Below, in pieces: positions 48,831-57,377 of a DNA stretch of 64,000 nt; within the stretch, counting starts at the first letter, position 1, and each line of letters starts with the position of its first letter. The DNA comes from Hydrogenispora ethanolica (GTDB lineage: Bacteria > Bacillota > UBA4882 > UBA8346): contig NZ_SLUN01000029.1 in the NCBI RefSeq assembly GCF_004340685.1, positions 1-64,000 on the forward strand, given 5' to 3'. The translations under genes were made by a program, and so were the position numbers. The notes below the pieces were generated by a model that was not told where the DNA came from, did not search any database, and saw nothing but the letters and a program-made list of their open reading frames with translations.

Positions 48831-49017
48831 TCTATATAGGATGAAATAAATTTCTTTTTAAGATTTGCATTCCTAAAGCCGAATGCAAATGAATCAAAGC
48901 GGAATTTATTTCATCCTATTACAGCAGTAATAAGTTGAATTAAATCCTTTAAAATTTCCCATCATGGCCGGTCTTAGGGACATGATGCTTATTAGAAATT
49001 TAATTCAACTTATCTAT
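48831..49017. repeat. Palindromic composite repeat, copy E (complete, reversed)
   Basis: The order here is P2, mini-palindrome ATTACAGCAGTAAT, P1, the reverse of copies C and D. Both outer arms are intact (TAGGATGAAATAAATT and AATTTAATTCAACTTA). It fills much of the 415-base gap between argH and lipA; the rest of that gap shows no gene. Confidence 0.9.
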
Positions 49018-49100
49018 CAAACGACCACGAAAGATCATTCCACAAAAAACGCAAAATCCCTTTTTCCCGGAACCGCATCAGCGAAAGCGGCCATCTTTCC

Positions 49101-49958
49101 TTACCGGGCCAACTGCCGGAAAGCTCCGGCGTGGAAGGAGCTCCGGACCAGCGGTCCCGCGGCTACGTAACGGAAGCCTTTCCCGTAAGCCGTCTCGGCC
49201 CACGCCTCAAAGACCTCCGGCCGGACATATTCGGCCACCGGCAAATGCTCCCGGGTCGGCTGCAGATACTGGCCGATGGTCAAAAAGTCGCAGCCCGCCT
49301 CGCGCAGATCATCCATGGCCCGCTCGACCTCGGCGCCGCTCTCCCCCAGGCCGACCATCAGCCCCGACTTGGTGAGAATTTGCGGGTCGATCCGCTTGAC
49401 CTGGCGCAAGAGCTCCAGCGACCGCCGGTAATCGGCCTGCGGCCGCACCGCCGGATACAGCCGGGCCACGGTTTCCAGGTTGTGATTGAAAATATCCGGC
49501 GCCGCGGCGGCCACCGTCCCGATGGCCTCGGGCATGCCTTGGAAATCGGGAGTCAGTACCTCCACCGTGACGCCCGGCAGCTCCTGCCGGATCAGGCGCA
49601 CCACCGCCGCGAACCAGCCCGCTCCGCCATCGGACAGATCATCCCGGGTCACCGAGGTGATCACCATGTGCCGCAAACCCAGCCGCCGGCCGGCCGTGAC
49701 AATCCGGGCCGGTTCCCCGGGGTCGACCGCCCGGACCTCGCCCTTGGCCACCGCGCAAAAGCGGCAGCGCCGGGTACAGACATTGCCCAGAATCAAAAAG
49801 GTCGCCGTGCCCTCCCCATAGCACTGGCCCCGGTTCGGGCATTGGGCGGAGAGACAGACGGTGTTCAGATGCAGGTCGCCGAGGACCTCCCGGACGGGAT
49901 TGGTGGCGGCCCGCAGCGGGGAATGACCGCGGAGCCATTCGGGCAGGCGGTTGCGCAT
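49101..49958 (-). CDS. lipA: Lipoyl synthase
   Basis: This 285-residue radical SAM enzyme inserts two sulfurs into protein-bound octanoyl groups. The auxiliary cluster cysteines are in [12 protein letters not shown], the radical SAM cluster in CTRRCRFC, and the C terminus has the family RSSFHAG motif. I place the start at 49958 ([11 protein letters not shown]), which matches homologues and follows AAAGGAG; the longest frame would add 55 residues without homology. No lipB or lipoate ligase gene is adjacent. Confidence 0.95.
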   Translation of the reverse strand: MRNRLPEWLRGHSPLRAATNPVREVLGDLHLNTVCLSAQCPNRGQCYGEGTATFLILGNVCTRRCRFCAVAKGEVRAVDPGEPARIVTAGRRLGLRHMVITSVTRDDLSDGGAGWFAAVVRLIRQELPGVTVEVLTPDFQGMPEAIGTVAAAAPDIFNHNLETVARLYPAVRPQADYRRSLELLRQVKRIDPQILTKSGLMVGLGESGAEVERAMDDLREAGCDFLTIGQYLQPTREHLPVAEYVRPEVFEAWAETAYGKGFRYVAAGPLVRSSFHAGAFRQLAR

Positions 49959-50138
49959 GAGGAAACTCGCTCCTTTGAAAAATTCGGTGCTGAATCTCAT
50001 TATAGCGGAAAATGGCGGTCGATGTAAGAGGAAAGGTTTTTTAGCCTTTTCAAGCGGACGACGCCCGGGGCAGCAGCCCCGGCGGCAAAAAGCAGCCCCG
50101 CCAGGGCCTCCATCCGTTCCCAATCGGGGGGACGATCG

Positions 50139-50531
50139 TCAATCGTTTTCAATCCTGGCGGCGATCTCCGGGAACGCTTTGCGGAGTTGCACGACGATCC
50201 AGCCTTTGAGCTCAATGTCGCCTTGCGTCCATTCGGCGTCGAGCTCGCTGAGGAATGCCTTGAATTTTTTATGGGATAAGACGGGCAATATCGCGGGAGG
50301 GCCGTGGAAGGTCGGCTCGGTCTGGCCTTTCAAAATCCAGTCCGCCGAGACCTCATAGAGTTCCGAGAGCTTAATCAGGGCGTCGGCGGAGGGCTTGGTT
50401 TTATCATTCTCCATGACGCTCAGATTTCCCTGGGCAATTTCCGTCCGCCGGGAGACTTCCGGAAGGGTGAGGTTTTTAATCTTGCGGGCAAATTTCAAGC
50501 GGGCGCCGATGGTTTCGGGTTTTTCTTTCAA
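50139..50531 (-). CDS. XRE-family transcriptional regulator with probable TTG start
   Basis: The predicted 130-residue protein has an N-terminal helix-turn-helix (IGARLKFARKIKNLTLPEVSRRTEIAQGNLSVMEN) and a C-terminal acidic helix region of unknown type. The TTG at 50531 is favoured over the upstream ATG because AAGGAG lies ten bases before it and the longer N terminus is not domain-like. Two palindromes CAATATTG, one covering this start codon and one inside the divergent promoter, look like its own operators. It diverges from a Spo0E-type gene. Confidence 0.8.
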   Translation of the reverse strand: MKEKPETIGARLKFARKIKNLTLPEVSRRTEIAQGNLSVMENDKTKPSADALIKLSELYEVSADWILKGQTEPTFHGPPAILPVLSHKKFKAFLSELDAEWTQGDIELKGWIVVQLRKAFPEIAARIEND

Positions 50532-50565
50532 TATTGAATTTCTCCTTGACAATTTTCCAATATTG
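50529..50565. promoter_or_regulatory. Pair of CAATATTG palindromes, candidate XRE operator
   Basis: CAATATTG occurs at 50529-50536, over the TTG start of the XRE gene, and at 50558-50565, in the spacer of the plus-strand promoter. Their centres are 29 bases apart, about three helical turns, which suits two dimers on one face. Confidence 0.55.
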
Positions 50566-50575
50566 CATATATAAT
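50546..50575 (+). promoter_or_regulatory. SigA-type promoter towards the Spo0E-like gene
   Basis: TTGACA and TATAAT are separated by 18 bases on the plus strand. The elements match consensus exactly. The leader to the small gene is about 130 bases and contains the inverted repeat at 50616-50680. Confidence 0.8.
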
Positions 50576-50615
50576 TATAATTAGAATAATATTCCATATA
50601 AGGCTTTCATCGCTA

Positions 50616-50680
50616 CGAGACAAAATGAATCGAAGCGCCGTTCATTCGGCCTTTGAACTTGCTTTATTCATTTTGTCTCG
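50616..50680. repeat. Inverted repeat with 15-base arms, copy G
   Basis: CGAGACAAAATGAAT and ATTCATTTTGTCTCG are perfectly complementary over 15 bases and flank a 35-base loop that contains CATTCGGCCTTTG, similar to the core of hairpin P2. It resembles the other palindromic elements but has different arms. It lies in the leader of the Spo0E-like gene. Confidence 0.7.
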
Positions 50681-50714
50681 TTCATTATAACATTTTTCCA
50701 TAAGGAATAAAATT

Positions 50715-50909
50715 ATGGTTTATGTCGCCCAAATTCTGGAGACTGCCGGAGGATATGAAGTATCCATCTTGGAACAACGAATTGCATTCTTGCGGGATAA
50801 GTTACAACGGCTCTATACGGAGCGCGGCGGGACGGACGAGGATGTTCTGGCGGTCAGCGTGGAACTGGATGAAGCGTTGAATGAGTACGAGAAGCTGAAA
50901 AACAAATGA
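50715..50909 (+). CDS. Spo0E-like aspartyl-phosphate phosphatase
   Basis: The 64-residue protein (ILEQRIAFLRDKLQRLY near 18, then LAVSVELDEALNEYEKLKN) fits the Spo0E family, small helical phosphatases that remove phosphate from Spo0A or related regulators and delay sporulation. The family motif is SQELD; here it reads SVELD. The start ATG has AAGGAAT eight bases upstream. Expression would come from the strong promoter at 50546-50575, probably under the divergent XRE regulator. The presence of this gene supports a spore-forming lineage. Confidence 0.75.
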   Translation: MVYVAQILETAGGYEVSILEQRIAFLRDKLQRLYTERGGTDEDVLAVSVELDEALNEYEKLKNK

Positions 50910-50980
50910 TGCCTCCTTTGCGGTTGATAATGAGTTTGATTTTGGAAACTTCCAATTCCTTTCGTTAACAACCCCTCCCG

Positions 50981-52032
50981 TTATATCACACATGCTTCGC
51001 AAATTTCCAGCGTTCGAAGATCGGCATCCATTCTCGCCTTTACTCCGACCGGCAGAATAGTATTGGAGCAGTTGTGACCAAAATCGCTGACTTTCAAGAT
51101 TGGTAGATTATAGCTCTCGGTGACGCGAACCAGGATATCTTCCATGTGAACCGTTCGTTGCGCCCAATTCTCATCCTCAATGTGTCCAACGATGATCCCC
51201 TTTACCTTCCGAAACAGACCCATCTGTTCCAATTGCACCGCTTTGCAATAACATCCTTCGGGCGAAAAGCCGTAACTTTCCAAAAACAGGAGCGACGCGG
51301 CGCAATCGGGGAAATAGGGCGTTCCGGCCAATTTCAGCAGGCATTCCAAATTCCCGCCCCAGAGTGTCCCTTCCGCCTTCCCGCCCCGAATCGTCCTTCG
51401 CTCACCATTGCCGGGGATCAAGCCGATCACCCCCTCCATCAGCCGGCTGAGCAGCTCACGCTCAGCATAGGGTCCGACGTCTCTGCCAAAATCCCAGATC
51501 AGATCGCTGCCGTGAAAGGTGATCAACCCCGGTCCGCTGATAGATAGCGTTCAATAAAACCGTGATATCACTGATCCCCATGAATATTTTGGGGTTTTGG
51601 GCGATCATTTTCCAATCCAAGTACGGCAAACAGCTATTCGCGGTTGCGCCGCCCTGGGAACAGATGATCGCTTTGATCGATGCCTCCCCGAACATGGCGT
51701 TGAGATCGTCGGCCTTCTCCTCGGGAGTCGCCGCATACCCCAACGTATTGGCGAAGGCGTTTTCCGCAACGACGACCTCAAATCCCAACCCTTTTAAAAG
51801 CGTTGTGATAAACCCTGTCCGAAGGCCAGGGTGAACACAAAAGCTCAGAGAAGCAAGTGATAAAGTCGTTTTGGAATTTCTTGCCAGTCGAATCAATTGG
51901 AAAGAGACTTTATCACATGGCTTTTAAGTAAGCCATTCCTTTTTCAAATTGCGGCATCAACTCGGCTGTAATCGGATTGGAGGGCGATACGATGCCGATC
52001 CGGTCCCCCCGTTGTAATTTCAATGCCTTCAT
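50981..52032 (-). pseudogene. LD-carboxypeptidase (S66 family) gene, split by an element and frameshifted
   Basis: The N-terminal part starts at ATG 52032 (MKALKLQRGDRIGIVSPSNP) after GGAGGAGG. It stops inside the element at 51797-51925 after MAYLK. The frame resumes beyond it with GLGFEVVVAENAFANTLGY and runs to the catalytic-serine segment MGISDIT. At 51527-51530 a run of four G (three would restore frame) shifts the frame. The remainder, LITFHGSDLIWDFG to the end, continues in another frame with the expected Glu and His regions (GLGGNLECL-like LWGGNLECLL, and VSDFGHN). Intact enzymes of this family trim peptidoglycan tetrapeptides or cleave peptide antibiotics such as microcin C. The gene is inactive unless the frameshift is an error and the element is removed. 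Confidence 0.9.
51797..51925. mobile_element. Small inverted-repeat element, copy M3, inside the LD-carboxypeptidase gene
   Basis: The 129-base element has ends AAAAGCGTTGTGATAAA and, on the other strand, AAAAGCCATGTGATAAA, matching at 15 of 17 bases. It is nearly identical to copy M2. Joining the flanks restores codons for MAYLKGLGF. The flanks are consistent with a duplicated TTAA or TA target. There is no reading frame for a transposase, so it would be a MITE moved by an enzyme elsewhere. Confidence 0.85.
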
Positions 52033-52135
52033 GAGTCAGCCTCCTCCCCGTTTCAAAACCCGCTTCCCCGGGAACGCGCTCGCCAATCTTTCTTTCCCGC
52101 CAGACAATCTCCGGCCTTGTCATGCCGGCCTGAGC

Positions 52136-52310
52136 CTTCGCCAGGTCGTCTCTTCTCCTCGGCAGGCCTTCCCAACTCTGCGGCGGTTGGTCCATTCCTT
52201 CGGGACGGTCCTCCTTGAGCTTCAGACGATCCGCTTTGGGCTTCGGACGATTCGCTTTGGGCCTCGGCAGTCCTTCCGGAGGCTTCGGAAAGTCTTCCCG
52301 AGCCTTGACC
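52136..52310. repeat. Degenerate 21-bp tandem array 3
   Basis: About eight units spaced by 21 bases, for example beginning CTTCAGACGATCCGCTTTG and CTTCGGACGATTCGCTTTG, with outer units more diverged (CTTCGGAAAGTCTTCCCG). Unit length is strictly kept while sequence drifts. It lies between the broken carboxypeptidase gene and the terminator of the paaK operon. Confidence 0.7.
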
Positions 52311-52393
52311 GGCGCCGCCGGATCCCCCGGCGGCGCTTCATCTATTTTATGATCCTTCCGAAACTGCCTTTTTCAGATAAGAACCTATAAAAT

Positions 52394-52413
52394 AAACCCG
52401 CCGTCGCGGGTTT
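52394..52413 (-). terminator. Hairpin at the end of the ECF-ior-paaK operon
   Basis: AAACCCGC and GCGGGTTT form a perfect 8-base stem with a 4-base loop, followed on the minus strand by ATTTTAT. It is about 100 bases after the paaK stop and is the best candidate for the operon terminator. Confidence 0.6.
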
Positions 52414-52428
52414 GAGAAAGGAGTGTTG

Positions 52429-52503
52429 ATGATTGTCGCTCCTGCTTCTTATTATGGCACATGGCGCTCAAAACGCCATAGAATAATTTTGGAGGAAATG
52501 TAA
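52429..52503 (+). CDS. Possible 24-residue small protein
   Basis: ATG follows AAAGGAG at a 5-base distance and opens a 24-codon frame (MIVAPASYYGTWRSKRHRII and four more residues, then TAA). The peptide is basic with no known family. A plausible -10 (TATAAA) lies upstream of the hairpin at 52394. No homology can be judged from sequence alone, and it may be a chance frame. Confidence 0.25.
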   Translation: MIVAPASYYGTWRSKRHRIILEEM

Positions 52504-52512
52504 TTTTTATTA

Positions 52513-53820
52513 CTATATATCCCGCTCGTCAAAGACCCGCTTCGACTTCTTCTCGCTGCGGGGCAGCTCGCCAATAGCCAGGACCTCCGCCTCGATCAGG
52601 ACGCCGATCTTTTTCTTGAATTCCAGGCAGATTCCTTCGGCCACCGCCCAGGGGTCCGCGCCACGCTCGCCTTCGACCCGCAGCAGCATCCGGTCGCGGC
52701 TGTCGTGCCGGGTCAGCCGGACCTGATACTCGCTGCTGGCGCCGGGGACCGCCCGCAACACATCCTCGATCTGGCCCGGATAGATGTTGACGCCCTTGAT
52801 CTTGATCATATCGTCGCTTCGGCCCAGAATCCGGTCGATTCGCGGGTAAACGCTGCCGCACGGGCACCGGCCCGGGATGATCCGGGTCAGATCGCGGGTG
52901 CGGTAGCGCAACAACGGCGCGCCTTCCTTGAATAGGGTGGTGATGACCAGCTCGCCCAGCTCGCCGTCGGGCAACACCGTCCCGGTCAGCGGATCGATGA
53001 TCTCAAAGTAAAGGAAATCGGACCAGTAATGCATCCCCTGATGGCAATGGCAGTCAATGCCGATGCCCGGCCCGTACACCTCGGTCAAACCATAAATGTC
53101 GTAGCTGAGGATTCCCAGCTCGCGCTCGATCCGGGCCCGCATCTTCTCGCCCCAGCGCTCGGAACCCATGATCCCCACCCGCAGCTTGATCTGGTCTCTC
53201 AGCTTCCGCTTCTCGATCTCCTCCGCCAACAGCAGCGCATACGACGAAGTGCTGCAAAGCACGGTGGCCTGGAGGTCGACCATCATCTGCAGTTGTTTAT
53301 CGGTATTGCCCGGCCCCATCGGAATGGCCATGGCCCCCAGCCGCTCCACGCCGGCCTGAAAGCCGATGCCGGCGGTCCAGAGCCCGTAGCCCGGGGTGAT
53401 CTGCACCCGGTCCTCACGGTCCACTCCGGCCATGGCGAAACAGCGGGCGAACATCTCCGCCCAATCCCGCACGTCCTTGGCGGTGTAGGGAATGATCACC
53501 GGCTTGCCGGTGGTGCCGGAGGAGGAATGGATCCGGACCACTTCCCGGTCGGGAACCGCCTGCAATCCCAAGGGGTAGACCTCGCGCAACTCCTCCTTCT
53601 CGGTGAACGGCAGCCGCGCCAGGTCCGACAGACCGCCGAAATGGGCCGGGTTCACCCCCGCCGCCGCAAACTTCCGCTGATATAACGGGCTGTGATAGGC
53701 CAACCGGTCGACCAGCTTGCGCAAGGAATGATCCAGAAACTCGTCGGTCCGGCCGGCCAACCGCAAATATTCTCCATTATGCAAATCGCTGAACGCTTCG
53801 GAAACCACTTTGTTCATCAT
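52513..53820 (-). CDS. paaK: Phenylacetate-CoA ligase family (PaaK type)
   Basis: This 435-residue AMP-forming ligase has the nucleotide-binding loop IHSSSGTTGKPVIIPYT near 95, the DIYGLTEVYGPGIGIDC segment near 240 and the C-terminal hinge GRSDDMIKIKGVNIYPGQIEDVL. PaaK enzymes join phenylacetate or related aryl acids to CoA. Here it follows iorA and iorB, whose products would be arylacetyl-CoA, so it may act in either direction on arylacetate. It is the last gene of the operon after a 340-base gap that contains short repeats. The start has AGGAGG ten bases upstream. Confidence 0.9.
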   Translation of the reverse strand: MMNKVVSEAFSDLHNGEYLRLAGRTDEFLDHSLRKLVDRLAYHSPLYQRKFAAAGVNPAHFGGLSDLARLPFTEKEELREVYPLGLQAVPDREVVRIHSSSGTTGKPVIIPYTAKDVRDWAEMFARCFAMAGVDREDRVQITPGYGLWTAGIGFQAGVERLGAMAIPMGPGNTDKQLQMMVDLQATVLCSTSSYALLLAEEIEKRKLRDQIKLRVGIMGSERWGEKMRARIERELGILSYDIYGLTEVYGPGIGIDCHCHQGMHYWSDFLYFEIIDPLTGTVLPDGELGELVITTLFKEGAPLLRYRTRDLTRIIPGRCPCGSVYPRIDRILGRSDDMIKIKGVNIYPGQIEDVLRAVPGASSEYQVRLTRHDSRDRMLLRVEGERGADPWAVAEGICLEFKKKIGVLIEAEVLAIGELPRSEKKSKRVFDERDI

Positions 53821-53867
53821 CTCAGCTACGCCTCCTCTAAACTAGCTCTTCTTTATCGTCAGGCAGG

Positions 53868-54080
53868 GTCAAAAGTTAAAAGTTTAAAGTCGAAAGTTCA
53901 AAGTCAAAAGTTCAAAGTCAAAAGTTTAAAGTTAAAAGTTCAAAGTCAAAAGTTCAAAGTCAAAAGTTTAAAGTTAAAAGTTCAAAGTCGAAAGTTCAAA
54001 GTCAAAAGTTTAAAGTCGAAAGTTCAAAGTCGAAAATGAAAAGTCGAAAGTTAAAGGTCAAAAGTCAAAAGCCAAAGGCA
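53868..54080. repeat. 14-bp minisatellite (AAAGTCAAAAGTTC-type)
   Basis: About fourteen imperfect copies of a 14-base unit, AAAGTCAAAAGTTC with T or G variants, stand head to tail between paaK and iorB. Open frames through it are Lys-rich artefacts. It occupies almost the whole intergenic gap. Confidence 0.85.
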
Positions 54081-54124
54081 ACAGAACCGGGAGCCAAGTT
54101 TTCATTCGACCCGCTTATCAAAAA

Positions 54125-54153
54125 CTTTGGACCTTCGACTTTCGACCTTTGAC
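54125..54153. repeat. Inverted copy of the minisatellite unit
   Basis: CTTTGGACCTTCGACTTTCG and the following CCTTTGAC are the reverse complement of two units of the array at 53868-54080. Together they could form a stem at the iorB end of the gap. Confidence 0.7.
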
Positions 54154-54161
54154 GGGAACGG

Positions 54162-54749
54162 TTAACCTTCCTTTACAACCTGGCATCCCAGCGCGAAGGC
54201 CCGTTCATTGACGGCCCGGACCCGTTCCGGCAGCATCTCCAGGAGCACCCGCAGCACCGCGTCGCGGCCGAAGGGCAGCGCGCCGCTGCTGGCCAGGACT
54301 CCCAGCATCACTGCGTTTAACGTCTTAAAATTGCCGCTGGCCAATGCCAGCTCAAATCCGTCGACCCAAGTCACCCGCGCCGGCAGCCGGTCTAAATAGG
54401 CCCGGATCTCGGCCAGCGGATAAGCGGAACTCCCCAGCGCCACCGTGACCGGATGAATGGGGTGGCTGTTCACCAGGAGCATGCCGCCATTTTTCAACAG
54501 ATTGCCGCTGCGCTGGGCCTCGGCCGGCTCAAAGCCGAGCAGAATGTCCGCCGCCCCGCTGCCGATGACCGGTCCGAATTCGGTCCCGATTCGCACGTGG
54601 CTCTGGACCGAGCCTTCCCGTTGCGCCATTCCGATCATCTCCGAAGTGCGCGCCGGGAAACCGGCATCCAGCGCCGTCTGGGCCAATACCCGAGAGGCCA
54701 GGACGGTCCCCTGGCCGCCCACTCCGGCAATGACAATATCCAGCCTCAT
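54162..54749 (-). CDS. iorB: Indolepyruvate ferredoxin oxidoreductase beta subunit
   Basis: The 195-residue protein begins MRLDIVIAGVGGQGTVLASRVLAQ, the conserved glycine-rich opening of the 2-oxoacid oxidoreductase gamma domain, followed by SEMIGMAQREGSVQSHVRIG. With IorA it oxidises aryl pyruvates to arylacetyl-CoA and reduces ferredoxin. Its ATG overlaps the iorA stop (ATGA), which fixes the start and rejects the longer frame. Confidence 0.92.
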   Translation of the reverse strand: MRLDIVIAGVGGQGTVLASRVLAQTALDAGFPARTSEMIGMAQREGSVQSHVRIGTEFGPVIGSGAADILLGFEPAEAQRSGNLLKNGGMLLVNSHPIHPVTVALGSSAYPLAEIRAYLDRLPARVTWVDGFELALASGNFKTLNAVMLGVLASSGALPFGRDAVLRVLLEMLPERVRAVNERAFALGCQVVKEG

Positions 54750-56542
54750 GACCGGCCCACCTCCCCAATGGCTCCCTTGGGACAGATCTGGGAGCATAAG
54801 CCGCAGCCATAACAGGACGGGCCGATCTGCGGCTTCTCCTCGCGGTAAAAAGCCGGGCAGCCCAGTTCCCGAAGACAGCGGCCGCAGTTGCTGCACGCCG
54901 CGCTATCGATCCGATAGCGCCGGGTCGCCTTGAACGTCGCCACGCAGGGCGACTTGAGCACCAGGGCGACGACTCCCGGATATTCCAGCGCGCGCCGGAC
55001 CGCCGCCTCCGTCGCCGGCAGGTCCAAGGGATCGAGCACTTCCAGCCATTCCACGCCGCAGGCCCTCAGCACCGCCACCGGGTCGACCTGCGGAACTGCT
55101 CCGCCGCAGGCGGTCCGGCCCATGCCGGGATGGGGCTGATGGCCGGTCATGGCGGTGGTGCTGTTGTCCAGCAGCACCAGCTTGATGGGATGCTGGTTAT
55201 AGACGGCGTTGAGAATGCCGGGAATGCCGGTATGAAAGAAGGTCGAGTCGCCGATGAAGGCGAAGACCGGCCGGCCGGGCTCCATCCGCAACAGTCCCTG
55301 GCCCACGGTCAGCCCCGCGCCCATGCACAGGCAGGTGTCGACCATCGAAAGCGGCGGCGCGTTGCCCAGGGTATAACAGCCGATGTCCCCGGTATAAATG
55401 GCATTGCTGCCCCGGCTGCCCCGCTTGACCGCATAGAAAGAAGCCCGGTGCGGACAACCGGCGCAGAGGACCGGCGGCCGGACCGGCAATTCGGGCGGAA
55501 CATCCTGCGCGCCGGGTTCGGGCGCTGCCGGGGCCAGCTCCAGGGTCCGCGCCAGCACGCTCTGGATCCGGTCGGCGCTGTACTCTCCGGCCCACGGAAA
55601 ATGCCCGGACCGCTTGCCGTAGATCGGGCCTTTGAAGCCTACCTGACCGGCCAGGGCGATGATTCCTTCCTCGAGCACCGGGTCCAGTTCCTCCAGGACG
55701 AAGACCCGATCGACCCGGCTCAGAAACTGCTCCAATTTGGCGGTGGGCAAGGGATGCGGGGTTCCCACCTTGAGCATGGTCGGATTCAAACCCAGCCGGG
55801 CCACTGCTTCCCGGGCGTAGAGATAGGAAACGCCGCCGGCCACGATGCCGATCCGGTCCCCGGGTGTCAGCGGGTTCCAGGGGCCGTCGCTGAATTCCCG
55901 CTCCAGCCGGAGACGGGTCTCTTCCAGTAGCTGATGTTGCTGGTAGGACAGCCGCGGGAAGATGACCCACTTGGGATCTTTGACGAATCCCTCCGGCACA
56001 TTGGGGATCCTGGGGCCGAATTCAATGCCCGAGGTGGCGTGGCAGACCCGGGTGGTCGGCCGGAGCAGGACCGGCAGTTGATACCGGTGCGAGAGTTCGA
56101 AGGCGGCCTTCGTCATGGCCAGCGCTTCTTCGGGCGACGAAGGATCAAAGACCGGGAGCTTGGCGAATTTGGCGAAGACCCGGGTATCCTGTTCGGTCTG
56201 GGAGGAGTGCGGCCCGGGGTCGTCGGCCACCACCACCACCAGCGCGCCTTGGACTCCGATATAGGCCAGGCTCATCAAGGGATCGCTGGCGACATTCAAG
56301 CCCACCTGCTTCATGGCGACCAGCGCCCGGCCGCCGGCATAGGCGGCGCCGCCGGCCACCTCCATGGCGACCTTCTCATTGACCGACCATTCCACATAAT
56401 AGTCAAAATCCCCTGACCATTCAGCCAGGGTTCCGATGATCTCCGAGGAAGGAGTGCCGGGGTAGGCGGTTGCCAGGTTCAAACCGGCCTCCACCGCGCC
56501 GCGGGCGATCGCCTCGTTCCCCATCAATAGTTTTTTACCCAA
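54746..56542 (-). CDS. iorA: Indolepyruvate ferredoxin oxidoreductase alpha subunit, TTG start
   Basis: This 598-residue subunit has an N-terminal pyrimidine-binding domain (LMGNEAIARGAVEAGLNLATAYPGTPSSEI), a thiamine diphosphate-binding domain (GDIGCYTLG, GDSTFFHTG) and a C-terminal two-cluster ferredoxin domain (CSNCGRCLRELGCP and CYGCGLCSQICPKGAI). It transfers electrons from arylpyruvate oxidation to ferredoxin. The start appears to be TTG at 56542, seven bases after GAGGTGA. It follows ecfT by 46 bases on the same strand. Confidence 0.95.
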   Translation of the reverse strand: MGKKLLMGNEAIARGAVEAGLNLATAYPGTPSSEIIGTLAEWSGDFDYYVEWSVNEKVAMEVAGGAAYAGGRALVAMKQVGLNVASDPLMSLAYIGVQGALVVVVADDPGPHSSQTEQDTRVFAKFAKLPVFDPSSPEEALAMTKAAFELSHRYQLPVLLRPTTRVCHATSGIEFGPRIPNVPEGFVKDPKWVIFPRLSYQQHQLLEETRLRLEREFSDGPWNPLTPGDRIGIVAGGVSYLYAREAVARLGLNPTMLKVGTPHPLPTAKLEQFLSRVDRVFVLEELDPVLEEGIIALAGQVGFKGPIYGKRSGHFPWAGEYSADRIQSVLARTLELAPAAPEPGAQDVPPELPVRPPVLCAGCPHRASFYAVKRGSRGSNAIYTGDIGCYTLGNAPPLSMVDTCLCMGAGLTVGQGLLRMEPGRPVFAFIGDSTFFHTGIPGILNAVYNQHPIKLVLLDNSTTAMTGHQPHPGMGRTACGGAVPQVDPVAVLRACGVEWLEVLDPLDLPATEAAVRRALEYPGVVALVLKSPCVATFKATRRYRIDSAACSNCGRCLRELGCPAFYREEKPQIGPSCYGCGLCSQICPKGAIGEVGRS

Positions 56543-56588
56543 CCGAGGTCACCTCAATCAGAAATATTCACCCGTATACATTCGTGAC

Positions 56589-57377
56589 CTACAGCGGAAA
56601 TCCTTTCAGACAAATTACGACGCCCGCCGCTCCCGCGGCCAGCAATCCGGCGCAGACCAGCCAATCGCGGCGGTTGAACGCCGTTTGGTGCAGATAGGTC
56701 CGCTTGCCGATGCCAAAACCCCGGGTCTCCATGGAGACCGCCAGCGCCTCCGCTTTCTTGATGGAGGTTACCATCAGCGGAATCGCCAGCGGGCAAAGGG
56801 CGGCGAACTTCTTCCAGACGTTCCGTTCGTCCAGCCGGTGCCCGCGGGAGCATTGCGCCTGGATGATCTGGTCCATCTCCTGCATGAAGGTGGGAATGAA
56901 GCGGAGCGAAGTCACAAACATAAAGGCGTAGGTATAAGGGATCTTCAGTTTTTCCACCAGCGTGATGACGAGATCCTTGATCTGGGTCGTTCCCATGAAC
57001 ACCGGGAAACTGGCGGCGATCACCAGCATCCGGCCGCCCATGGCCAGGGAGCCCATGAGCCCGCGATCGGTGATCCGCAGCAGGTCCGTGCCGGGGATCA
57101 GCGTAAGCAGCGTCTTTCCGTCGCTGATGAAAAAGACTTGCAAGATCAGGAACAGTCCCACGAAAATGAGCAGCCCCTTGAAGGCCGGCAGCATCTCCCG
57201 GAGGATCCGGCCGAGGGCCGCCACCAGGACGATGGATACAAAGATCCCGGCCAGCGCCAACGGATCTTCCACCACGAAACTGAGCGTCATCACCACCAGG
57301 GTCCACAGGAGCTTCGTGAGGGGATTCAGGCGGTGCACCCAGGAATCGCGGGGCACATAGCTAGCGACAACCGACAT
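56589..57377 (-). CDS. ecfT: ECF transporter transmembrane component EcfT
   Basis: The 262-residue protein has about five hydrophobic segments and the two short arginine-containing motifs that couple to the ATPases (AQCSRGHRLDERN and SMETRGFGIGKRTY). It is the shared scaffold of an energy-coupling factor importer. The start at 57377 lies within the preceding ATPase gene, with GGGAGGG before it. It is linked with two ATPases and one substrate-binding component, so this looks like a dedicated (group I) ECF transporter. Confidence 0.92.
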   Translation of the reverse strand: MSVVASYVPRDSWVHRLNPLTKLLWTLVVMTLSFVVEDPLALAGIFVSIVLVAALGRILREMLPAFKGLLIFVGLFLILQVFFISDGKTLLTLIPGTDLLRITDRGLMGSLAMGGRMLVIAASFPVFMGTTQIKDLVITLVEKLKIPYTYAFMFVTSLRFIPTFMQEMDQIIQAQCSRGHRLDERNVWKKFAALCPLAIPLMVTSIKKAEALAVSMETRGFGIGKRTYLHQTAFNRRDWLVCAGLLAAGAAGVVICLKGFPL

